This document shows, one piece after another, positions 1 to 4,308 of a stretch of DNA of 5,654 nt (position 1 is the stretch's first letter; each line of letters starts with the position of its first letter). Below the pieces are notes generated by a model that searched no databases, was not told where the DNA came from, and saw only the letters and a program-made list of their open reading frames with translations. The translations under genes were made by a program, and so were the position numbers. The DNA is from JAYODZ01 sp965660195 (GTDB lineage Bacteria; Pseudomonadota; Alphaproteobacteria; RS24): positions 1-5,654 of the forward strand of contig CBFHZM010000088.1 in the NCBI GenBank assembly GCA_965660195.1, given 5' to 3'.

Positions 1-88
1 CATTGATACATCGGTAGAACGCGCCGCCATTGGGCGACGCGCCTCGGAGACCGAAATTGATCTCCTGCTCATGCTCGAGGAGGTCTAA
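1..88 (+). CDS. C-terminal end of a phosphotransferase-family protein (partial)
   Basis: Only the last 28 codons are present, reading from base 2 to a TAA at 86-88. The rest lies outside the left edge. The tail contains SVERAAIGRRASETEIDLLL. This resembles, from memory, the C-terminus of the aminoglycoside-phosphotransferase-like family related to ACAD10/11, where an 'AAIGRR...E.E.DLL' helix ends the protein. The next gene is a DUF6285 protein, which is commonly found directly after such a phosphotransferase and close to acyl-CoA dehydrogenase genes. That context is the stronger argument. If correct, the protein would be a cytoplasmic kinase-fold enzyme acting on a hydroxyacyl-CoA-type substrate, but nothing catalytic is visible here. 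The last codons carry the ribosome binding site of the next gene, so the two are surely cotranscribed. Confidence 0.5.
   Translation, partial: IDTSVERAAIGRRASETEIDLLLMLEEV
77..83 (+). promoter_or_regulatory. Strong ribosome binding site of the DUF6285 gene
   Basis: GAGGAGG lies 7 nt before the ATG at 91, inside the last codons of the preceding gene. It fixes the start of the DUF6285 protein and points to translational coupling across the 2-nt gap. Confidence 0.8.
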
Positions 89-90
89 GA

Positions 91-501
91 ATGCAAGATA
101 AACCATCATTGATCGAGCTCGTGGGTGCCGTACAAGATTTCTTGCAAGATAAGGCTATGCCCGAATTAACAGGCCGCACCCGCTTTCATGCGCGGGTAGC
201 CGCAAATGTATTGGCGATTGTCGGCCGTGAGGCGCGCTTTGGGGATGCTTTTGCCGCGGCGCAACACCAGCGCCTGCAACAAATACTCGGTCAAACTGGC
301 GATCTTGATAGCCTGAATCGACAATTTTGCGATGCCTTGGCGCGTGGCACGCTGGACCTTAACAATAGCGATGTCCGTACCCACCTGATCAAAACAACAA
401 TGGGCAAATTGGCTATTGATCAACCTCATTATGCTGGTTACCACCGGGCACGCAGGCTCGGTTGGCCTGAGGAAGATGGCTTTACTTCTGACGACGCTTA
501 A
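91..501 (+). CDS. DUF6285 domain-containing protein
   Basis: A complete 136-residue soluble protein without signal peptide or membrane segment. Its conserved core is the stretch FHARVAANVLAIVGRE (residues 32-47), preceded by an N-terminal 'MQDKPS..EL..AVQDFL' helix. Both are what I recall as hallmarks of DUF6285. The remainder is a predicted all-helical domain ending in a C-terminal tail rich in Arg, Trp and acidic residues. No enzymatic function is established for the family. It usually follows a phosphotransferase gene in operons with acyl-CoA dehydrogenases, so a helper role in acyl-CoA or hydroxy-acid breakdown is an inference from context. The start is secure because of the GAGGAGG site. 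Its last 20 nt overlap the 3' end of the convergent DCC-family gene, and no terminator separates them. Confidence 0.8.
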   Translation: MQDKPSLIELVGAVQDFLQDKAMPELTGRTRFHARVAANVLAIVGREARFGDAFAAAQHQRLQQILGQTGDLDSLNRQFCDALARGTLDLNNSDVRTHLIKTTMGKLAIDQPHYAGYHRARRLGWPEEDGFTSDDA

Positions 502-868
502 ACCGCCGATATAAAAGCGGCGCGAGGATGCGATCATAAACAATATTGGCAATCGGTAGGACGAGCGGGAGCGACATCAGCCGTGCCAACCACCTAAATT
601 TGCTAAGGCGTTGCCATACTAAAATAAAGGCCGTTACGCCGCTATATTCGATGCCATCGCGGCGCACATGAAACCGCTTATAATATTGCTCTTCTTCGGT
701 CAGCGCATTACTGGGATCAGCAATATTTTCGAAATTGATGTCGGCGCCCTCGGCCTCGGCGCAGCGTTGGTAAAAGGCCACTTCTGGCCCACAAATCGAG
801 CAAGCGCCATTAAACAAAACAGTCATCTCAGACGGTGGCGGGGTCTGTGCTGGGTGTTTAGTTGACAT
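482..868 (-). CDS. DCC-family thiol-disulfide oxidoreductase (DUF393)
   Basis: A 128-residue protein of the DCC / DUF393 (YuxK-like) family, a thioredoxin-like group thought to perform thiol-disulfide exchange on unknown partners. The beta strand and redox motif VLFNGACSIC (residues 17-26) show this: Cys23 and Cys26 form the C-x-x-C pair. The Asp that gives the family its name (D-x-x-C-x-x-C) is Asn20 here. Further support comes from 'YSGVTAFILVWQRL' near residues 75-88 and the basic tail RRFKRRQK after a hydrophobic segment (about 99-112), which may associate with the membrane. The length is typical. The first 11 nt overlap the end of the upstream 68-residue gene, so translation is probably coupled. 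No good ribosome binding site precedes the ATG at 868, and Met15, just before the motif, is an alternative start. It is the last gene of the minus-strand cluster. Confidence 0.85.
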   Translation of the reverse strand: MSTKHPAQTPPPSEMTVLFNGACSICGPEVAFYQRCAEAEGADINFENIADPSNALTEEEQYYKRFHVRRDGIEYSGVTAFILVWQRLSKFRWLARLMSLPLVLPIANIVYDRILAPLLYRRFKRRQK

Positions 869-1064
869 AACTATCGGGGACCGCCCCTTCTGCTTTAGTG
901 AATTGTTCTAGCAGAGCGATGATCTGATCCCAATAATGCAAAGCATCGATATCTTGCTGGGCCGCAAATTCAGCCGCCCGCATGGTCGCGATAACCTCAG
1001 CATCTTCACCATATTGCTGAAACAGCTGTTGCGCCGCCGCATAAATTTCTGTGTCTATATCCAC
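858..1064 (-). CDS. Small conserved-looking 68-residue protein
   Basis: A small acidic, helical protein with a GTG start (1062-1064) and no signal peptide, Cys or membrane segment. It contains 'IYAAAQQLFQQYGEDAE' (residues 7-23), a Met-Arg-Ala segment, and a single Trp (residue 45) followed by the amphipathic helix 'IIALLEQF'. This pattern (a helix, G-E-D-A, then W..II..L) resembles small alphaproteobacterial proteins of unknown function such as the DUF6961 type, but I am unsure of the family. It is supported as a gene by its position: its start overlaps the end of the methyltransferase-like gene by 10 nt, and its end overlaps the DCC gene start by 11 nt. The ribosome binding site is weak, so it is probably translated by coupling. 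The function is unknown. Confidence 0.65.
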   Translation of the reverse strand: MDIDTEIYAAAQQLFQQYGEDAEVIATMRAAEFAAQQDIDALHYWDQIIALLEQFTKAEGAVPDSYVN

Positions 1065-1495
1065 CGGCGCACCCGTTCTTTATATGCGCGATAAGCCTCA
1101 CCGAATTGCGCCTCGAGGTTAACCTCTTCTTTACGGATCCACATGTATTGAACGGCAAAAACAAACAGAATAACGATTAAAAGTCCATAAAGATTGCCGA
1201 TAATCAGCGCTGAGCCGATCAGAAATAGCGACATACCGACATAAATCGGATTGCGTGAGAACCGAAATAACCCCGTTTCCAAAAAGGCCGTCGGGATCGT
1301 GTCAGGTTTAATGCCCGTTTCTTGTTCCTTGAACGCCCGGCTAATAATTGGAATTGGCAAGAAGCCGATAACCACCAGCGCTATTCCGATATAAGTCCAC
1401 ATTTGATCCAGCTTTATCGGTGCCTCAACAACTCGGGCAACGATCAGTTGAACGATGATGCCGATCAAAACCATTATTGGGGGATAGAGTTTCAT
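1055..1495 (-). CDS. Isoprenylcysteine carboxyl methyltransferase (ICMT)-like membrane protein
   Basis: A 146-residue integral membrane protein with about four hydrophobic segments (near residues 5-22, 33-52, 84-102 and 104-120). The family signature is the cytoplasmic loop 'RFSRNPIYVGMSLFLIG' (78-94), followed by the C-terminal block with 'E..L...FG..Y..Y...VRRWI' (124-146). These match the ICMT / phospholipid-methyltransferase-like fold that binds S-adenosylmethionine. Bacterial members methylate varied small or lipidic substrates (the methanethiol methyltransferase MddA is one relative), so the substrate cannot be named. The start at 1495 is well supported by AGGAG at 1503-1507, 7 nt upstream. 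It sits 27 nt downstream of the DUF4170-CBS gene and overlaps the next small gene by 10 nt, which suggests one transcript. Confidence 0.87.
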   Translation of the reverse strand: MKLYPPIMVLIGIIVQLIVARVVEAPIKLDQMWTYIGIALVVIGFLPIPIISRAFKEQETGIKPDTIPTAFLETGLFRFSRNPIYVGMSLFLIGSALIIGNLYGLLIVILFVFAVQYMWIRKEEVNLEAQFGEAYRAYKERVRRWI

Positions 1496-1502
1496 GGTGA
1501 CG

Positions 1503-1507
1503 CTCCT
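1503..1507 (-). promoter_or_regulatory. Ribosome binding site of the ICMT-like gene
   Basis: AGGAG on the minus strand, 7 nt before the ATG at 1495, within the 27-nt gap after the DUF4170-CBS stop codon. It supports the chosen start and independent initiation at this gene. Confidence 0.7.
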
Positions 1508-1522
1508 AACCAGTGAAATGAC

Positions 1523-2125
1523 TTACTGACGATCTTTGAAGGCAAAATCGCGAATAGAAATAACATGCTTCAACATGCCATTTTTATCAACGATGGGCAT
1601 ATGACGGAAATGCCCTTTTTGCATTTCTGTTAACGCGTTAATCAACAGATCATCTTCGCGCACACTTATTGGCTTTGGGGTCATATAGTCGCGGACTGGC
1701 TGTTCGCGCCAGCCATGTGGCGCTTCGACAACCAATCGAACCAGATCGCGCTCTGAAAAAATTCCAACGGGCTTATCGTTTTCAACGATAAAGGCTGCTG
1801 CCACTCTGTGCTGTACCATTTGGCGACAAACATCAGTGACCGTCACATCGCCAGCGACACGGAGACCCGTTCCTATCGCATGGGTAGAGAGAAACTCCGC
1901 GACTGTATCGGTTGGCGAGATAATATTATGTAGCGCGACAACACGATAACACATCGCTGCATCATCAACGCTGGCTTGCGATTTGCCGCGCCACCGAGCT
2001 TCCGCTGCGGCAAAGCTATCAAACACACCGACCAAATCCAGATCCGATAGGTTTTCAAACTCAGAGCCGTCAATCTGAGCCAGGCGCCCACCTAAGACTA
2101 GATACAGTGATTGCTTTCCAAACAT
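1523..2125 (-). CDS. DUF4170-CBS-CBS fusion protein
   Basis: A 200-residue cytoplasmic protein in two parts. Residues 2-72 ('SLYLVLGGRL...LDLVGVFDSFAAAEARWRGKSQASVDDA...YRVVALH') match DUF4170, which I know as a small stand-alone alphaproteobacterial protein of unknown role. Residues about 85-198 are a tandem CBS pair (Bateman module). CBS1 is centred on AAAFIVENDKPVGIFSERDL (109-128); CBS2 runs from 'VRDYMTPKPISV' (144-155) through 'HFRHMPIVDKNG' to 'ISIRDF'. CBS pairs normally sense adenine nucleotides or similar ligands. The ATG at 2125 is preferred because GAGAGAGG lies 5 nt upstream. An in-frame TTG at 2152 would add nine residues but puts that site inside the coding sequence and lacks its own. 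It heads the minus-strand cluster and is divergent from mazG. What it regulates is unknown. Confidence 0.87.
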   Translation of the reverse strand: MFGKQSLYLVLGGRLAQIDGSEFENLSDLDLVGVFDSFAAAEARWRGKSQASVDDAAMCYRVVALHNIISPTDTVAEFLSTHAIGTGLRVAGDVTVTDVCRQMVQHRVAAAFIVENDKPVGIFSERDLVRLVVEAPHGWREQPVRDYMTPKPISVREDDLLINALTEMQKGHFRHMPIVDKNGMLKHVISIRDFAFKDRQ

Positions 2126-2130
2126 GTCGA

Positions 2131-2138
2131 CCTCTCTC
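2131..2138 (-). promoter_or_regulatory. Ribosome binding site deciding the start of the DUF4170-CBS gene
   Basis: GAGAGAGG on the minus strand, 5 nt before the ATG at 2125. It argues for this ATG over the in-frame TTG at 2152, and the protein then begins 'MFGKQSLYLVLGG', as DUF4170 proteins usually begin. Confidence 0.7.
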
Positions 2139-2162
2139 GCTTCTATAGACAATTTTAGAAGC
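2139..2162. repeat. Perfect 7-bp inverted repeat in the divergent promoter
   Basis: GCTTCTA (2139-2145) and TAGAAGC (2156-2162) are exact reverse complements around a 10-nt spacer, which also contains most of the TAGACA candidate -35 box. The arms lie just upstream of the DUF4170-CBS ribosome binding site. It could be an operator for a dimeric regulator or a small hairpin in the leader of the minus-strand transcript. Confidence 0.4.
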
Positions 2163-2212
2163 TAATGAAATATATAGGACATCAGTTCTTAACTTAAAGT
2201 CGAATTTCCAGC

Positions 2213-2218
2213 AAAGGA
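2213..2218 (+). promoter_or_regulatory. Ribosome binding site of mazG
   Basis: AAAGGA lies 7 nt before the ATG at 2226 and supports that start. Confidence 0.65.
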
Positions 2219-2225
2219 TAGTGGG

Positions 2226-3032
2226 ATGGCCAACCAAAACGCTAGTCACGAGACAGAATTAAGCCGATTGGTCAACATCATGCGTGCCTTGCGCAATACC
2301 GAGACAGGTTGTCCGTGGGACATTCAGCAGGACTTCGCCTCGATCGCACCCTACACGATCGAGGAAGCCTATGAAGTCGAAGATGCTATTCGACGCGAAA
2401 ATATGGCCGATCTAAAGGAAGAGCTGGGGGATCTTTTATTTCAGGTGATTTTTCATGCGCAGATGGCCAGCGAAGCAAATCAGTTCGATTTGGGCGACGT
2501 CATTCAAGCTGTGTGTGAAAAAATGATCCGCCGCCACCCACATGTTTTCGGCGACAGGCAGGCCGCGAGCGCCGAGGCTGTGAAGCAAAACTGGGAAGAT
2601 ATTAAGAGCCAAGAGCGTGCCGAGAAGCAGGAGCAACATGCCCCCGCGAGCTTGCTCGATGATATCCCACTCTCTCTGCCAGCCCTTACGCGCGCCGTGA
2701 AGATCCAAAAGCGAGCCGCTCGGGTCGGCTTTGACTGGCCGGACCTCACACCCATTTTTGACAAACTCGATGAAGAAATTAAAGAACTCAAAGACGTGTT
2801 AAAGAACGATGAAGGCCAAGACCGTCTTACTGATGAGCTGGGAGACGTATTATTCGTCATTGCTAACTTAGCGCGCAAAATGAGGGTCGACCCCGAGGAC
2901 GCCACGCGCTCGACCAATGCGAAATTCACCCGTCGTTTCCAATGGATGGAACAACAGGACGATCTCGGACAATTATCGCTAGAACGGCAAGAGGCTTTAT
3001 GGCAAGCGTCGAAGCGCGCCACTAAATCGTAA
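2226..3032 (+). CDS. mazG: Nucleoside triphosphate pyrophosphohydrolase MazG
   Basis: MazG hydrolyses (d)NTPs to the monophosphate and pyrophosphate, cleaning the nucleotide pool and, in E. coli, opposing (p)ppGpp build-up. The 268 residues match the usual two-domain length (263 in E. coli). The N-terminal domain has the hallmark 'GCPWD' (28-32), then E46-E47-x-x-E50 and ELGDLLFQVIFHA (66-78), the metal-binding E-E-x-x-E...E-L-G-D pattern. The C-terminal domain repeats it: 'ARVGFDW' (165-171), E183-E184-x-x-E187 and ELGDVLFVIANLAR (204-217). Both domains keep their acidic residues, so the enzyme should be active. It is cytoplasmic and acts as a dimer. It is divergent from the DUF4170-CBS gene and convergent with hfq, with only 5 nt between stop codons and no terminator between them. 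Confidence 0.96.
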   Translation: MANQNASHETELSRLVNIMRALRNTETGCPWDIQQDFASIAPYTIEEAYEVEDAIRRENMADLKEELGDLLFQVIFHAQMASEANQFDLGDVIQAVCEKMIRRHPHVFGDRQAASAEAVKQNWEDIKSQERAEKQEQHAPASLLDDIPLSLPALTRAVKIQKRAARVGFDWPDLTPIFDKLDEEIKELKDVLKNDEGQDRLTDELGDVLFVIANLARKMRVDPEDATRSTNAKFTRRFQWMEQQDDLGQLSLERQEALWQASKRATKS

Positions 3033-3037
3033 CCGAC

Positions 3038-3265
3038 TTAACCCTCTGTAATTTCGACCGGGCTATTCGGCATAATAGTGGAAATCGCATGTTTATATAC
3101 GAGCTGCGAATGACCATCGCGGCTTAACAATAACGAGGTTTCGTCAACCCATGTTACCGCACCCTGCAACTTTACACCATTAACGAGAAAGACCGTCAGA
3201 GGCATATTGTTCTTGCTGACATGGTCAAGAAACGATTGTTCAAGGTTTTTTGCGTCACTAGACAT
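3038..3265 (-). CDS. hfq: RNA-binding protein Hfq (divergent RNA-contact residues)
   Basis: A 75-residue Sm-like protein, the length of short alphaproteobacterial Hfq. Hfq hexamers pair small RNAs with target mRNAs. Sm1 is visible as 'PLTVFLVNGVKLQGAVTWVD' (22-41), and Sm2 as the invariant SQLVYKHAISTIMP (53-66), including the Y-K-H uridine-binding triplet. After the core only about nine tail residues follow. Several contact positions differ from the usual alphaproteobacterial consensus as I recall it ('NLQD.FLNHVRKNKTP' and 'TWFDNF'): Gln8 (E. coli numbering) is Glu9, the basic rim is S-K-N-N (17-20), and Phe42, which stacks on uracil, is Thr43. The start at 3265 gives the expected N-terminus; its ribosome binding site is poor (a GGGG run about 8 nt upstream). 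Neighbours dat and trkH fit the standard locus, but hflX is missing downstream. Confidence 0.95.
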   Translation of the reverse strand: MSSDAKNLEQSFLDHVSKNNMPLTVFLVNGVKLQGAVTWVDETSLLLSRDGHSQLVYKHAISTIMPNSPVEITEG

Positions 3266-3421
3266 GGGTTACACCCCAATTATTATGCCAACCGTGGGAC
3301 TTGGCTGAAATACTTTTTTTTGTGGCCCCACGCCCACTGAAAAAGAGATTAACGAAAACCTAGAAGATTACAATCTAAAGTTTAAGTTTTTATAAAATAC
3401 ACTTATTAGTATGTGCCGTTA
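3266..3421. promoter_or_regulatory. AT-rich hfq upstream region with a small dyad
   Basis: A 156-bp non-coding spacer between dat and hfq, read on the minus strand. No ORF or RNA gene is evident. Close to the hfq start there is CATAAT (3282-3287) with a poor TTTCAG -35 box 17 bp upstream, giving a very short leader. The same bases, TGGCATAATAATTGG (3276-3290), resemble a sigma-54 -24/-12 element except that the -12 GC is GG. GCCAA (3287-3291) and TTGGC (3301-3305) form a 5-bp dyad, which overlaps both candidates. A run of eight T lies at 3314-3321 on the plus strand. The length suggests hfq has its own promoter besides read-through from trkH-dat, but I cannot say which box is used. Confidence 0.4.
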
Positions 3422-4282
3422 TCAAGTCTCTAGAGACGCGGATATGTCGTCATAGCGTGCCGCAAGCGTGAGAGTGACACGCCCCGCCGTGCCATTACCA
3501 ATCTGGTGGCCATTGACAGATACCACCGGCATGATGACCAAGGTTGATGCTGTTGCGAAGCATTCTCGAGCCATCTCAGCCTCGGAAACCGTGAAGGGTC
3601 GTTCTTCAAATGCTATGCCAAGCTCTTTGATAGCTTCCAACAGCACCGTGCGTGTGACGCCCCTTAAAATTGATCGATCGGCTGGCCGCGTGCGTAACAC
3701 CCCCTTAGAATCAACTATCCAAGCATTGGCCGCAGTTGCTTCTGTGATGTAACCGTCCTGATCTACCATCCAAGCGTCGTCATAGCCGTCGCGTTTGGCT
3801 TCGTTGCGGGTCATCGTATTTGGCAATAACGAAGTTGATTTAATGTCGGGCCGCAACCAACGCAAATCAGGTTTCGTGACAATTTTGGTACCCTTCTCGA
3901 GCATTTTTTGACGTGCTTGAGCGGGCATGTGCCGCCCCGTCACCACGAGAACCGGTTTTAAACCTTTAGGATAAACGTGATCACGGCGCCCAACACCACG
4001 AGAAACTTGGATATAAATAAGCCCCGTAATTATACGATTGCGCCGAATTATCTCTCGCACAATATGCAGTAAAACAGCGCGTCCAACCGGCCACCCGATC
4101 GCCAATTCACTCAAGGAATAATCTAGCCGATCCAAATGCGCGGCAATATCGATGGCGTGCCCTTGGCGAACAGCAAGCACTTCATATACACCCTCGGAAA
4201 ATTGGTAACCACGATCCTCAATATAAATCGCCTGCTGATCTATATCGTTGTAAACTCCGTCAACATATGCACATCGCGCCAT
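3422..4282 (-). CDS. dat: D-amino-acid transaminase (class IV, PLP-dependent)
   Basis: A full-length (286 residues) class IV (fold-type IV) aminotransferase, cytoplasmic and dimeric, that moves amino groups between D-amino acids and 2-oxo acids, for example D-Ala and D-Glu. Lys148 in 'RPDIKSTSLLPN' (145-156) is the Schiff-base lysine, and Glu181 in 'ITEATAAN' (179-186) is the conserved PLP-ring contact. 'GVYEV' (31-35) carries the Tyr, and SRGVGRRDHVYP (94-105) supplies Arg100 and His102, which correspond to Arg98 and His100 of the Bacillus D-amino-acid transaminase; this favours dat over branched-chain or aminodeoxychorismate-lyase paralogues. The C-terminal 'TASTLVIMPVVSVNGHQIGNG' region (244-264) is typical. 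It follows trkH by 26 nt, with AGGG 7 nt before the ATG, so the two are likely cotranscribed. It lies between trkH and hfq, as in other alphaproteobacteria. Confidence 0.92.
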   Translation of the reverse strand: MARCAYVDGVYNDIDQQAIYIEDRGYQFSEGVYEVLAVRQGHAIDIAAHLDRLDYSLSELAIGWPVGRAVLLHIVREIIRRNRIITGLIYIQVSRGVGRRDHVYPKGLKPVLVVTGRHMPAQARQKMLEKGTKIVTKPDLRWLRPDIKSTSLLPNTMTRNEAKRDGYDDAWMVDQDGYITEATAANAWIVDSKGVLRTRPADRSILRGVTRTVLLEAIKELGIAFEERPFTVSEAEMARECFATASTLVIMPVVSVNGHQIGNGTAGRVTLTLAARYDDISASLET

Positions 4283-4308
4283 ATTTAGACCCTAGCCTCG
4301 CTCAATGG

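Larger units (their letters stand above)
2126..2225. promoter_or_regulatory. Divergent promoter region between the DUF4170-CBS gene and mazG
   Basis: This 100-bp AT-rich spacer must drive the minus-strand cluster and probably mazG. On the plus strand, TAGACA (2146-2151) and TATATA (2171-2176) could be -35 and -10 boxes, but the 19-bp spacing is long. On the minus strand, TATAGA (2144-2149) with TTTCAT 17 bp upstream is an equally weak candidate, as is the TATATA tract itself. Close to the genes lie the two ribosome binding sites. The existence of promoters here is likely from gene orientation; the exact boxes are guesses. Confidence 0.45.

Noticed and set aside
504..522. CGCCG / CGGCG hairpin near the DUF6285 stop as a terminator
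   Set aside because: The stem is only 5 bp and no T-tract follows on either strand; it lies within DCC coding sequence.
166..552. A 128-codon minus-strand open frame opposite the DUF6285 gene
   Set aside because: It lies antisense to a recognisable family protein, has no sensible domain or ribosome binding site, and reads as arbitrary sequence.
668..865. Plus-strand open frame opposite the DCC gene; similar short frames at 1322-1516, 3468-3752 and 5186-5386
   Set aside because: All lie wholly or almost wholly inside well-supported genes on the other strand and show no recognisable protein features.
876..887. GGGG-ACCG-CCCC hairpin just upstream of the DCC start
   Set aside because: It has a four-pair stem within the coding region of the 68-residue gene; it might slow initiation at 868, but nothing else supports a regulatory role.
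1873..2091. A 72-codon minus-strand frame inside the DUF4170-CBS gene
   Set aside because: Alternative-frame shadow of a gene whose DUF4170 and CBS motifs are clear.
2126..2152. TTG start extending the DUF4170-CBS protein by nine residues
   Set aside because: The GAGAGAGG site lies 5 nt before the internal ATG at 2125, and no site precedes the TTG.
2436..3022. Two minus-strand open frames (up to 172 codons) opposite mazG
   Set aside because: The 172-codon frame is Ser/Arg/Ala-rich low-complexity sequence, typical of an antisense shadow, and MazG on the other strand is unambiguous.
3287..3321. GCCAA/TTGGC stem followed by T8 as a plus-strand intrinsic terminator for mazG read-through
   Set aside because: Eight bases separate the weak 5-bp stem from the T run, which is too far for a normal intrinsic terminator.
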